64,000 nt of DNA from Zobellella endophytica (GTDB taxonomy: Bacteria > Pseudomonadota > Gammaproteobacteria > Enterobacterales > Aeromonadaceae). How positions within the stretch are numbered: the stretch's first letter is position 1; each line of letters opens with the position of its first letter. Shown in pieces: positions 37,628 to 45,889 of the stretch. The stretch is from assembly GCF_003012775.1 (NCBI RefSeq), contig NZ_PXYG01000003.1:186001-250000 (forward strand), in the 5' to 3' direction. The notes under the pieces were generated by a model. The model made no database searches, had not been told where the DNA came from, and saw only the letters and a program-made list of their open reading frames with translations. The translations under genes were made by a program, and so were the position numbers.

Positions 37628-37912
37628 CGTTATTATCGGATCGGTCGGCAGCTTATCAGCTTTGTACACAAAGATTGAGCTGGCGTTAAAAATAAAAGCA
37701 GTGCCGACCACCGGTTGAGCGCTACTACACCAGCAGATACTGCTGTCCGTCCCCGCGAGACTGCCGCAGTCATCATGCTAACCAACCGGCTCCGCCCGGC
37801 CATGGGCTGCGGCGACGCCAAAGGGCCGGAAACCGACCCAGGCGGATTTTCCTGTGCCTCGGCCGGCAAAACCGCTATAACTGCAGCTCGTTGAATGACA
37901 AGGAAAAAACCG

Positions 37913-38791
37913 ATGCGCCTGCTTTCCCTCGCCCTGCTTGCCCTGTGCCTGGCCGGCTGCGCCGCCGCCCGGGGCGAGCGGCTGGCACTCGAGCCCCTGG
38001 CCGACTTTCCCTCCCTCCTGTCGGAAAGCTCCGGCCTGGCCGCCTGGCGGGGCGGCCTGCTCAGCCATAACGACAGCGGCAAGCCGGCCACCCTGTTCGC
38101 CCTGAGCGCCGCAGGCAAATCCGTCCGGAGCTGGCCGGTGCCCGCAGGCAATCGCGACTGGGAAGACATCGCCGTGCACGGCGACGACATCTACCTGGCG
38201 GATACCGGCAACAACGGCGGCCAGCGCCGGGATCTGGCGGTATACCGGCTGCAGCTGGCGGCAGGCACGCTGCAACTGCGCCAACGCCTGCCGGTGGCCT
38301 ACGCCGAGCAGGGCAACTTCCGGCCACCCCGCCACCAGCACAACTTCGACGCCGAGGCCCTGGCCTGGGTGGACGGCGAGCTGTGGCTGCTGACCAAGCG
38401 CTGGCTGGATGAAGACAGCGCCCTCTATAAGCTGCCGGCAGAGGGCGGCAAGGCGCCGCTCATCGAGCAGCAGCGACTGGCCACCGCCATGCTGGTGACC
38501 GGTGCCGATTACGACGCCGCCAGCCAGACCCTGCTGCTGCTCGGCTACAGCCGCCACTGGCTGGACCGACGCGCCTTTCTGTGGCTCTACCCGGTGCGGG
38601 ACGGCCGGGTCGAAGAAGCGCAAGGACGGCGCTGGCAACTGAGCGAGGGTGGCCAGTTCGAAGGCATCACCCTGGGCGAGGACGGCTTTATCTACCTGAG
38701 CCGGGAAGGCGGCGGCAGCAACCTGTTCCGCAGCCGCCAGCCCCTGGCCGAGCTGCTGCCAACGGCCGCACCGGCTCAGCCGCGCCGGTAG
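37913..38791 (+). CDS. Lipoprotein of unknown function, beta-propeller-like
   Basis: A 292-residue lipoprotein with lipobox LAGC (residues 13–16). The chain consists of short beta-rich repeats such as DWEDIAVHGDDIYLADTGNN, FDAEALAWVDGELWLLTKRW and QFEGITLGEDGFIYLSRE, which look like blades of a propeller. I do not assign an activity. The 3' end overlaps the convergent GNAT gene by 16 bp. Confidence 0.72.
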   Translation: MRLLSLALLALCLAGCAAARGERLALEPLADFPSLLSESSGLAAWRGGLLSHNDSGKPATLFALSAAGKSVRSWPVPAGNRDWEDIAVHGDDIYLADTGNNGGQRRDLAVYRLQLAAGTLQLRQRLPVAYAEQGNFRPPRHQHNFDAEALAWVDGELWLLTKRWLDEDSALYKLPAEGGKAPLIEQQRLATAMLVTGADYDAASQTLLLLGYSRHWLDRRAFLWLYPVRDGRVEEAQGRRWQLSEGGQFEGITLGEDGFIYLSREGGGSNLFRSRQPLAELLPTAAPAQPRR

Positions 38792-39486
38792 CTGCTGATC
38801 GAAAAGCGGGGGGCGAAGCCCAGCCGCCGATAGAGCCCCTCCCCGGCGACGGAGGCCTGCAGGGTCAGATAACGGGCCCCCTGCTCCCGGGCCAGGGCCA
38901 TCAGTTGCAGCATCAGCTCATGGGCGATGCCCTGGCCCCGGAGCTCCGGCACCACCCCCACCTGGTGCATGCCCATCACCTCCCCGGAGTGGTACAGCAG
39001 CGCCGTGGCCACCGGTCTGTCCTCCCTGCTTGCCAGCAGCAGGCAGGCCCCGCCCGCCCCGAGCAGGCGACGGACGGTTGCCGCCGCCACCTCGTAGCCG
39101 AAGGCCCGGCCGCACAGCACCGCCCACTGCTCCGCCTGGGCGGGCGTCAGTACCCGGCTCAGCCGCAAGCCGCCTTCCGGCCGGCGCCCCTCGCCGTCCA
39201 TGCGCAGGTGCATGGCCCTCTGCTCCAGCGCCAGGTCGAAGCCCTGGCTTATCAGCGCCCTCTCCAGCACCGAGCCGGCGGTCCAGACCGGCACCATGGC
39301 CCTCGGCGGCAGCCGGGCCAGTTCATGCCCCTCGCACAGCGGCTGATGGTCCCAGTCGAACCAGAAACGGTGCGGCCAGCCCCGGCTGGCCTGCAGGCCG
39401 GCCATGCCGGCGGGCTCGGAACCCATGGCCCGCCACAGGGCGGTCAGGTTGTCGATATTGGCCTTGTCCAACTGCGTGTCATTCAT
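38776..39486 (-). CDS. GNAT family N-acetyltransferase
   Basis: A 236-residue protein with an N-terminal extension of about 115 residues and a C-terminal GNAT domain: VMGMHQVGVVPELRGQGIAHELM is the acetyl-CoA-binding loop, and ASVAGEGLYRRLGFAPRFSIS the last strand. It is 3 bp after the YdcZ-like gene, which follows the nitroreductase gene by 2 bp, so the three are one operon. Substrate unknown. Confidence 0.87.
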   Translation of the reverse strand: MNDTQLDKANIDNLTALWRAMGSEPAGMAGLQASRGWPHRFWFDWDHQPLCEGHELARLPPRAMVPVWTAGSVLERALISQGFDLALEQRAMHLRMDGEGRRPEGGLRLSRVLTPAQAEQWAVLCGRAFGYEVAAATVRRLLGAGGACLLLASREDRPVATALLYHSGEVMGMHQVGVVPELRGQGIAHELMLQLMALAREQGARYLTLQASVAGEGLYRRLGFAPRFSISSYRRG

Positions 39487-39489
39487 GCT

Positions 39490-39930
39490 TTACTCCCGGT
39501 TTATCAGGATGACCCCCGCCACCAGCGCCACCGCCCCGAGCAGCTTCAGCGGGGTGAGCGGCCGCACCGGCAGCTCGAACCAGCCGTAGTGACTGACGAT
39601 CAGCGCCACCGCCAACTGGCCGGTCAGGGCGAAGGACATCATGGGCCCGACGCCCATGCGCGGGATCAGAAAATAGAACAGCCCCACCCCCAAGGCGCTC
39701 AGGGCGCCGCCGAACCAGAGGTGGCCCGGCACCGCCTGCAGGGTATCCGGGCCCGGCCAGCTTCGCGGCAGGACCAGGCTGGCCAGCAGGGATACCCCGG
39801 CCGCCACACCGAAGGCGATGGTGGTGCCCAGCAGCACATGGCGCAGCTGGACCCCGAGCTGGGCATTGAGACCGGCCTGCACCGCGATGGCGGCGCCCGC
39901 CAGCAGGGCCAGTACGGGCAACAGGCTCAT
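39490..39930 (-). CDS. YdcZ/DUF606 family small membrane transporter
   Basis: A 146-residue protein with five hydrophobic helices, matching half-size drug/metabolite transporters of the DUF606 (YdcZ) family: AAIAVQAGLNAQLGVQL near the start and GVGPMMSFALTGQLAVALIVSHYG in the middle. Such proteins presumably work as oligomers. It sits inside the nitroreductase–YdcZ–GNAT operon. Confidence 0.85.
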   Translation of the reverse strand: MSLLPVLALLAGAAIAVQAGLNAQLGVQLRHVLLGTTIAFGVAAGVSLLASLVLPRSWPGPDTLQAVPGHLWFGGALSALGVGLFYFLIPRMGVGPMMSFALTGQLAVALIVSHYGWFELPVRPLTPLKLLGAVALVAGVILINRE

Positions 39931-39932
39931 GG

Positions 39933-40559
39933 TCAGTACCGCCGCACCAGTTCGTCGTAGGCCAGGCGCACCTTCGCCAGCCCGGCCTGCGCGTCCTCGG
40001 GGTGGCGATAACCCAGGGTACAGATGGCGGTGGTGGCCAGCCCCTGCTCCGCCAGCCCCAGTTCCCGGTCATAGCCGGCCGGATTTATGCCGGTCATGGG
40101 ACAGCTGTCGATGCCCAGCAGGGCGGCGCCGGCGAGCAGGGTACCGAGGGCGATATAGGCCTGCTGGTGGGCCCATTCCCGCCGCGCCCCCGGAGACTGG
40201 GCGGCCAGGAAACTCAGGTAGTGATCGGACATGGCCGACAGCGCGGCGGCGTCGGCCCCGCGCACCTCGGCCAGCCGCGCCAGGTAGCGGGACACCAGCC
40301 GCTCATCCGGCCCCACATCGGCGGCCAGCACCAGCAGGTGCGGCGCCTCCACCACCTTGTGCTGCCCCATGGAGTGGGCCAGCAGCCGCCGGCGCAGGGC
40401 CGGCGACTCCACCAGCAACAGCCGGTAGGGCTGCAGGCCAAAGGCCGAGGCACTGAGGCCGGTCGCCTCCAGCAGCTGGTGCAAAAGCGCCGGTGCCACC
40501 GGCTCCGGTGCGAACCGCTTGACCGAATAACGCCATTGCAGGGCGCTGATAATGTTCAT
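39933..40559 (-). CDS. Nitroreductase family protein (NfsB-like)
   Basis: A 208-residue FMN-dependent nitroreductase-fold protein. RYSVKRFAPEPV at the N-terminus and SASAFGLQPYRLLLV are FMN-contact segments; SCPMTGINPAGYD and ATTAICTLGYRHPEDAQA match NfsB-like dihydropteridine/nitro reductases. The ATG at 40559 is preferred over an upstream extension. First gene of a three-gene operon; divergence from the substrate type cannot be judged. Confidence 0.88.
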   Translation of the reverse strand: MNIISALQWRYSVKRFAPEPVAPALLHQLLEATGLSASAFGLQPYRLLLVESPALRRRLLAHSMGQHKVVEAPHLLVLAADVGPDERLVSRYLARLAEVRGADAAALSAMSDHYLSFLAAQSPGARREWAHQQAYIALGTLLAGAALLGIDSCPMTGINPAGYDRELGLAEQGLATTAICTLGYRHPEDAQAGLAKVRLAYDELVRRY

Positions 40560-40640
40560 TCGACTTCCTCCCGACAGGCAGGCGAACCCCCATGGCCGCC
40601 CGATGTCCGCCAGCATAGGGGGAGCCGGAGCCGGCTTCCT

Positions 40641-41252
40641 TTACATAGGTTGAGTGCCCTCGATTTTTTTGCGGATGCGGCTGAGCTGGGTGGGCGTGAT
40701 GCCCAGGTGGGAGGCGATATGGTACAGGGGCAGGCGCCCGGCCAGGGCCGGAAAGTCGCGCAGAAAGCGCAGGTAGCGTTCGGCCGCTTCCTCCTGCACC
40801 AGCTCTATCTCGCGGGCGTCCTTGTCCAGCAGCCAGTGATGCTCCAGGTAGTGGATCTGGAACAGGGCGAGATCGTGGTGCAGGTGCAGCAGACGGCGGA
40901 AACTCGCGAACGAAATGTCGATGACCACCGCCGCTTCCAGCGCCTCCAAGGTCACCCGCGACGGCTCACCGCGCAGCAGGGCGGTCATGGCTCCGGGAAA
41001 GCGTCCTTCCTCGAAGAAGGCCTTGTTGTACTCGTTGCCTTTCTCGTCGAGCACGAAGGCCCGGAACAGCCCCCGGTGAACGAAGGAGAAGTAAGTGGGC
41101 GTTTCGCCGGCCCGGCACAGCAGCTCATGCCGGCGCAGCTCCCGGTAGCTACAGGCGGTCTGCAACGCCGCCCAGCTCTGGTCACCGAGCGGGTGGTAAC
41201 GGTCCAGGGTCCGGCGCAAGGCGGCAAAGGCCTCTGTCTTCAAGGGGATCAA
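40641..41252 (-). CDS. Crp/Fnr family transcriptional regulator
   Basis: About 203 residues: an N-terminal cyclic-nucleotide-binding-like domain (RHELLCRAGETPTYFSFVHRGLFRAFV) and a C-terminal winged helix (PLYHIASHLGITPTQLSRIRK). No Fnr-type cysteine cluster is seen. The best start is TTG at 41252, with GGAG 7 nt upstream; a GTG at 41282 is possible. The much longer open frame upstream shadows the GntR gene. It is upstream of the nitroreductase operon on the same strand, a possible target. Confidence 0.85.
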   Translation of the reverse strand: MIPLKTEAFAALRRTLDRYHPLGDQSWAALQTACSYRELRRHELLCRAGETPTYFSFVHRGLFRAFVLDEKGNEYNKAFFEEGRFPGAMTALLRGEPSRVTLEALEAAVVIDISFASFRRLLHLHHDLALFQIHYLEHHWLLDKDAREIELVQEEAAERYLRFLRDFPALAGRLPLYHIASHLGITPTQLSRIRKKIEGTQPM

Positions 41253-41374
41253 ACGGTATGCTCCGGCTAGCCGATGAGTCACGAGTAAGACAGTGTGCGG
41301 TGATCGCGGAGCAGAGGCAATCCCTGTTCCCTCTTTCAAGCCCTCCGGCACCGGAGCGGCTATCCCGCCCGGGG

Positions 41375-42130
41375 CTATCCCGCCGAGCGCAGCGGCACGT
41401 CCAGGGACGACGAAGGCGCGGCGCTGTCGATACGGATGCGCACCGCGTCGTGGCGCCAGATCTCCCGGTCGCAATCGATCGGTCGGCCGAACTGATCGTA
41501 GTTGATACGGGTCACCGCCAGCACCGGGCTGCCCGGGGCCAGGTTGAGCACCCGGGCCGCCTCGCCCCGGGCCGCGGTGGGGCAGATGTCGAATCGGGAG
41601 CGGCCGTACTCCAGCCCGTATTCGCGCCGGTAGAGCTCGGTCAGGGACTGGCTCAGATCCTGGCGCTCTATGCCCGGAAACAGATGTGGGCGCAGGAAGT
41701 GGGTCACATAAAGCACGGTCCGGTCGTCGATGCGCCGCGCCCGGCGGATGCAAAACAGCGGGCTGAGCGGCGCCAGCTCCAGCTCGGCCACCAGCTCCGA
41801 GGGCGCGACCACTGGCTCGGCGCCCAGCACCCGGGTCTCGGCCCGGCGCCGCTGGGCCTCCACCAGGGCGTGGAAGTGGGAGCGGCTGGCCGGATTGTAG
41901 ACCAGGCGTGGTCGCGACACGAACCAGCCGCGCCGCTCCTCCCGGTAGATGAGCCCCTCGGCCTCCAGCATGGACAGCGCGTCCTTGAGGGTGATGCGGG
42001 TGGTATCGAACAACACGGCCAGCTCCCGCTCGGCGGGCAGCTTGGCCCCGGGCGGGAGGGTACCGGCCACCACCTGCCGGCGCAGGGTCTCGGTGATATG
42101 GGCAATCTGGGTTTTGGGAAGCGGCTCCAT
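41375..42130 (-). CDS. GntR family regulator with UTRA domain
   Basis: A 251-residue HutC-subfamily regulator. The winged helix is at about 1–70 (LPAERELAVLFDTTRITLKDALSMLE), and the UTRA ligand-binding domain at about 90–245 (VTHFLRPHLFPGIE, SPVLAVTRINYDQFGRPIDCDREIWRHDAV). It is divergent from the organophosphate-type ABC operon, with 184 bp between starts, so control of that operon is likely. The related PhnR of phosphonate loci has the same architecture. Confidence 0.92.
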   Translation of the reverse strand: MEPLPKTQIAHITETLRRQVVAGTLPPGAKLPAERELAVLFDTTRITLKDALSMLEAEGLIYREERRGWFVSRPRLVYNPASRSHFHALVEAQRRRAETRVLGAEPVVAPSELVAELELAPLSPLFCIRRARRIDDRTVLYVTHFLRPHLFPGIERQDLSQSLTELYRREYGLEYGRSRFDICPTAARGEAARVLNLAPGSPVLAVTRINYDQFGRPIDCDREIWRHDAVRIRIDSAAPSSSLDVPLRSAG

Positions 42131-42210
42131 GACGATGGCCTAGTCCAGCAGACAAGAGCGTCAGTATCGGCCGCCGCCATGACAGCCCGATGACAGGGAA
42201 ACGGTCACGA

Positions 42211-42276
42211 TATCATCAAAACGGCATCAAACTGCCACCAAACCGTCGCCGTTCTGTCACACAGGCCTCCTAGCAT
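42211..42276 (+). promoter_or_regulatory. Predicted PhoB box and -10 element before the ABC operon
   Basis: Five units follow each other at exact 11-bp spacing: TATCATCAAAA (42211), CGGCATCAAAC (42222), TGCCACCAAAC (42233), CGTCGCCGTTC (42244) and TGTCACACAGG (42255). Each resembles the Pho-box unit TGTCAT plus four or five bases; the last is closest. They read in the direction of the operon. A TAGCAT at 42271–42276 could be the -10 element. Individual units are degenerate, so this is a prediction from spacing plus context. Confidence 0.6.
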
Positions 42277-42314
42277 GAGCCTCGAACCTGACCTAGTCCA
42301 GAGGATTGCAACTC

Positions 42315-43361
42315 ATGAAACATCTGTTTACCGCAAGTCTGCTTACCCTGGCCCTGGGCACCACCGCCCAGGCCGCCGATATCAGTGAACTGGAAGCCAA
42401 GGCCCGGGACGAGGGCCGGCTCAACAGCGTGGGCATGCCCGACTCCTGGGCCAACTGGAAGGACACCTGGCGGGACCTGACCGAACAATACGGCATCCGC
42501 CACCAGGACACCGACATGAGCTCGGCCCAGGAGATCGCCAAGTTCGCCGCCGAGAAGGACGACGCCACCGCCGACATCGGCGACGTGGGCGCCGCCTTCG
42601 GCCCCATCGCGGTGCAGCAGGGGGTGACCCAACCCTACAAGCCCAGCACCTGGAGCGAGATCCCGGACTGGGCCAAGGACGAGGACGGCCACTGGATGCT
42701 GGGCTATACCGGCACCATCGCCTTTATCGTCAACAACGAGCTGGTGACCAGGCCCCCCGTCTCCTGGGCCGAGCTGCGCCAGGGCGACTACAAGGTGGCC
42801 CTGGGCGATGTGGGCATCGCCGCCCAGGCCAACAGCGCCGTGCTGGCCGCCGCTTTCGCCCTGGGCGGGGACGAGTCCAACCTCGAGCCGGCCCTGAGCC
42901 TGTTCGCCGAGCTGGCCAGACAGGGCCGGCTGTCGCCGGTGGACTTGAACATCGCCAACCTGGAAAAGGGCGAGATCGAGCTGGCGGTGATGTGGGACTT
43001 CAACGCCCTCAACTATCGTGACCAAATTGACCGCGCCCGCTTCACCGTGGTGATCCCGAGCGACGGCTCGCTGATCTCCGGCTACGCCACCATCATCAAC
43101 AAGTACGCCAAGCACCCCAACGCCGCCAAGCTGGCGCGGGAATACATACTGAGCGACGCCGGCCAAATCAACCTGGCCCGGGGCTATGCCCGCCCCATCC
43201 GCACCAATGTGGCGCTGCCCGAAGACGTGCAGGCCAAGCTGCTGCCCAACGACATGTACGCCAAGGCCCGCCCCATCGAAAACTTCGACGCCTGGGAGCA
43301 GACCACCCGCACCCTGTCCCGGCTGTGGCAGTCCGACGTGCTGCTGCACCAGAAAGGCTGA
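42315..43361 (+). CDS. ABC transporter substrate-binding protein, organophosphate-type operon
   Basis: A 348-residue periplasmic binding protein with a signal peptide cut after TTAQA (about residue 20). The fold is that of iron/polyamine/phosphonate-type binding proteins: MPDSWANWKDTWRDLTEQYG, DIGDVGAAFGPIAVQQGV and the GYARPIRTNVALP end region. The ATG follows AGAGGATT. First gene of six on the plus strand. The substrate is not readable; the downstream enzymes suggest a phosphorylated compound. Confidence 0.87.
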   Translation: MKHLFTASLLTLALGTTAQAADISELEAKARDEGRLNSVGMPDSWANWKDTWRDLTEQYGIRHQDTDMSSAQEIAKFAAEKDDATADIGDVGAAFGPIAVQQGVTQPYKPSTWSEIPDWAKDEDGHWMLGYTGTIAFIVNNELVTRPPVSWAELRQGDYKVALGDVGIAAQANSAVLAAAFALGGDESNLEPALSLFAELARQGRLSPVDLNIANLEKGEIELAVMWDFNALNYRDQIDRARFTVVIPSDGSLISGYATIINKYAKHPNAAKLAREYILSDAGQINLARGYARPIRTNVALPEDVQAKLLPNDMYAKARPIENFDAWEQTTRTLSRLWQSDVLLHQKG

Positions 43362-43363
43362 GC

Positions 43364-44167
43364 ATGAACAAGGTCATACTGGTCCTGATCGACGGTCTGG
43401 CCCATGAGGTAGCCCGGGACAGCCTGGGCTACCTGCTGGCCATGAGCGAAGCCGGGCGGGCCACCGGCTACAAGCTGCAGTGCGAGCTGCCGGCAGTGTC
43501 CCGCCCCCTGTACGAAACCATCCTCACCGGCACCCGGCCGGTGGATCACGGTGTGGTACACAACCAGGTGGTGCGCCCGAGCCGCGAGCAAAGCATCTTC
43601 ACCCTGGCCCGCGCCGCCGGGCTAACCACGGCGGCGGCGGCCTACCACTGGGTGAGCGAGCTGTACAACCGCGCGCCCTACCAGGCGGTGCGGGACCGCT
43701 TCACCCAGGACGAACACCTGGCCATCCAGTACGGGGTTTTCTACCACCGGGACGACTACCCGGACTGCCACCTGCTGCTGGACGCGGAATGGCTGCGCCG
43801 GCGCTTCGATCCGCACTTTCTGCTGATCCACCCGATGAACGTGGACGACGCCGGCCACCGGCACGGCCTGGACTCCGCCCAGTATCGCAACAGCGCCCGC
43901 CGCCTCGATCTCTGGCTGGCGGATTACCTGCCGACCTGGCTGGAGCAGGGCTACCAGGTGCTGGTGACCAGCGACCACGGCATGAACCGGGACCAGAGCC
44001 ACAGCGGCACCCTGCCCGAGGAGCGGGAGGTGCCGCTGTTCGTGCTGGGCGCCGCCTTCAGCCACGACCGCCACGCCCGCCCCCGCCAGCTCGAGCTGTG
44101 CGGCACCCTCGCCAGCCTGCTGGGCCTTGCGCACGACAAGCCGGTCTGCGGAGAGTTATTGAAATGA
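43364..44167 (+). CDS. Alkaline phosphatase superfamily (NPP-like) hydrolase, cytosolic
   Basis: A 267-residue member of the nucleotide pyrophosphatase/phosphodiesterase branch of the alkaline phosphatase superfamily. Metal-binding and catalytic segments are VLIDGL (Asp), LPAVSRPLYETILTG (likely Ser nucleophile where many NPPs have Thr), NVDDAGHRHGLDS and VTSDHGM. No signal peptide, so it acts in the cytosol on an imported substrate. It starts 2 bp after the binding-protein gene and overlaps the first permease by 4 bp. Candidate reactions are a phosphodiester or phosphonate cleavage. Confidence 0.85.
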   Translation: MNKVILVLIDGLAHEVARDSLGYLLAMSEAGRATGYKLQCELPAVSRPLYETILTGTRPVDHGVVHNQVVRPSREQSIFTLARAAGLTTAAAAYHWVSELYNRAPYQAVRDRFTQDEHLAIQYGVFYHRDDYPDCHLLLDAEWLRRRFDPHFLLIHPMNVDDAGHRHGLDSAQYRNSARRLDLWLADYLPTWLEQGYQVLVTSDHGMNRDQSHSGTLPEEREVPLFVLGAAFSHDRHARPRQLELCGTLASLLGLAHDKPVCGELLK

Positions 44168-45114
44168 ATCAACAAGCTATTTCCGGCAAATTACAAAATA
44201 CCGACGGCGGCACAGCGACAGCCAGCTCCGATCTCGATGAGCGGACAAAGGGAACGGCTCCGCCGACCGTCTCGTCGGCCAAACCCGCTTCCTGGCGCCG
44301 CTTGCTGCCGCTCGCCCTGGGGCTGCCCTTCGCCCTGGTATTCGGCCTGTTCCAGCTCGCCCCCATGGCCTGGGTGTTGATCCACAGCTTCCAGGCCGGC
44401 GGCGGCTGGAGCCTGGCCAACTTCGGCCAGATCCTGGGCTCCCCCTACTACCGCCAGTCCTTCGCCAACAGCCTGGATCTGGCGCTCTGGTCCAGCCTGC
44501 TGGGGCTGGCCATCGCCCTGGCGGGCACCGCGGCACTGCGCCAGGTGCCGGGCCGGCTGCAGGACGCCGTGGTGGCCTTCACCACCATGGCCAGCAACTT
44601 CTCCGGCGTGCCGCTGGCGTTCGCTTTTATCGTGTTGCTGGGCATGAACGGCGCCGCCACCCTGCTGCTGCAGGAACTGGGCCTGTTCGAGGGATTCCAC
44701 CTCTACTCCCGGGCCGGGCTTATCCTGCTCTACACCTACTTCCAGATCCCGCTGGCGGTGCTGCTGCTCTACCCGGCCTTCGACGCCATCAAGGCCGACT
44801 GGCGCGAGGCCGCCGCCCTGCTCGGGGCCGGCCCGCTGCACTACTGGCTGCGGGTGGCGCTACCGGTGCTGAGCCCGGCCCTGCTCGGCACCTTCATCAT
44901 ACTGCTGGCCAACGCCCTCGGCGCCTACGCCAGCACCTATGCGCTGATGACCAGCAACTACAACCTGGTCACCATCCAGATAGCCGGCCTGGTGGCGGGG
45001 GACATCTTCCTCGAGCCGCAACTGGCGGCGGCCCTGTCGCTGTTGCTGATGGGGCTGCTGTTACTGGTGACCGCCGTCAACCAATGGCTGATCGCCCGGA
45101 GTCGTTATGAATAA
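44164..45114 (+). CDS. ABC transporter permease, organophosphate-type operon
   Basis: A 316-residue inner-membrane permease with six or so helices and the EAA loop DWREAAALLGAGPLHYWLRVALP. The start overlaps the previous gene (ATGA). The first 50 residues are an unusual Ser/Thr/Gly-rich segment, and residues of about 28–39 (ERTKGTAPPTVS) are encoded by one end of the dispersed CAAAGGG repeat at 44246–44267. The membrane part begins only at about residue 44. It overlaps the second permease gene by 8 bp. Confidence 0.9.
   Translation: MNQQAISGKLQNTDGGTATASSDLDERTKGTAPPTVSSAKPASWRRLLPLALGLPFALVFGLFQLAPMAWVLIHSFQAGGGWSLANFGQILGSPYYRQSFANSLDLALWSSLLGLAIALAGTAALRQVPGRLQDAVVAFTTMASNFSGVPLAFAFIVLLGMNGAATLLLQELGLFEGFHLYSRAGLILLYTYFQIPLAVLLLYPAFDAIKADWREAAALLGAGPLHYWLRVALPVLSPALLGTFIILLANALGAYASTYALMTSNYNLVTIQIAGLVAGDIFLEPQLAAALSLLLMGLLLLVTAVNQWLIARSRYE
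44241..44267 (+). repeat. Repeat end inserted in a permease coding sequence
   Basis: 25 bp (44241–44265) are identical to 30601–30625 at the left end of the MITE-like element; the core is CAAAGGGAACGGCTCCGCCG. The insertion is in frame with the permease gene and adds a soluble segment before the first helix. Other copies are at 33495, 33645, 47620 and 47783. Confidence 0.8.
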
Positions 45115-45889
45115 GGCTCCCCTGCCCGCCCGGCTGACGCTCTGGATCCTGGTGGCGCTGCTCGCCACCCCCATCCTCATCACCCTGGTGTATTCCCTCT
45201 CCGCCCAGTGGGGGGCGCAGATCCTGCCCCGGGGCTTCACCCTGGACTGGTACCAGACGCTCTGGTCCGACGGCCGCTTCCTCGCCGCCTTCGGCCGCTC
45301 CCTGCTGGTCTGCGCCGCCGCCCTGGCGCTGAGCCTTCTGCTTATCCTGCCCACCCTGTTCGTGGTGTTCTACTACTTCCCGCGGCTCAAGGGGCTGATG
45401 AACCTGCTGATCCTGCTGCCCTTCGCGGTGCCGGCGGTAGTGTCCTCGGTGGGCCTGCTGCAACTCTACGCCGGCGGCCCCCTGCCGCTGGTGGGCACCC
45501 CCTGGATACTGGTGTTCAGCTATTTCACCCTCGGCCTGCCCTTTATGTACCGGGCGCTGGCCAACAACCTGGAGGCGGTGAACCTGCCAGACCTGATGGA
45601 CGCCGCCCACCTGCTGGGTGCCGGTACCGCCCGCGCCTTCTTGCAGGTGGTGCTGCCCAACATCAGGAACGGCCTGCTCAGTGCCCTGTTCCTCGCCTTT
45701 TCCTTTTTGTTCGGGGAGTTTGTGTTCGCCAACCTGCTGGTGGGCACCCGCTTCGAGACCCTGCAGGTCTACCTGTACAGCCAACGCACCAACAGCGGCC
45801 ACTTTACCAGCGCCATGGTGATGTCCTATTTCCTGTTTATCGGCGCCGCCACCTGGCTGGCCCTGCGCCTGCAATCCCGGAGAGCCTGA
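45107..45889 (+). CDS. ABC transporter permease, second, organophosphate-type operon
   Basis: A 260-residue permease with about six helices. The EAA loop is DLMDAAHLLGAGTARAFLQVVLP, followed by NGLLSALFLAFSFLFGEF as in PotC/ThiP-like permeases. It overlaps the first permease by 8 bp and the ATPase start by 1 bp (TGATG), so stoichiometric translation is likely. Confidence 0.92.
   Translation: MNKAPLPARLTLWILVALLATPILITLVYSLSAQWGAQILPRGFTLDWYQTLWSDGRFLAAFGRSLLVCAAALALSLLLILPTLFVVFYYFPRLKGLMNLLILLPFAVPAVVSSVGLLQLYAGGPLPLVGTPWILVFSYFTLGLPFMYRALANNLEAVNLPDLMDAAHLLGAGTARAFLQVVLPNIRNGLLSALFLAFSFLFGEFVFANLLVGTRFETLQVYLYSQRTNSGHFTSAMVMSYFLFIGAATWLALRLQSRRA

Noticed and set aside
41253-42155. Upstream extension of the Crp/Fnr reading frame to about 500 codons
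   Set aside because: The extension is Gly/Pro/Arg/Ala-rich and overlaps the real GntR gene on the same strand; the TTG at 41252 has a proper ribosome-binding site.
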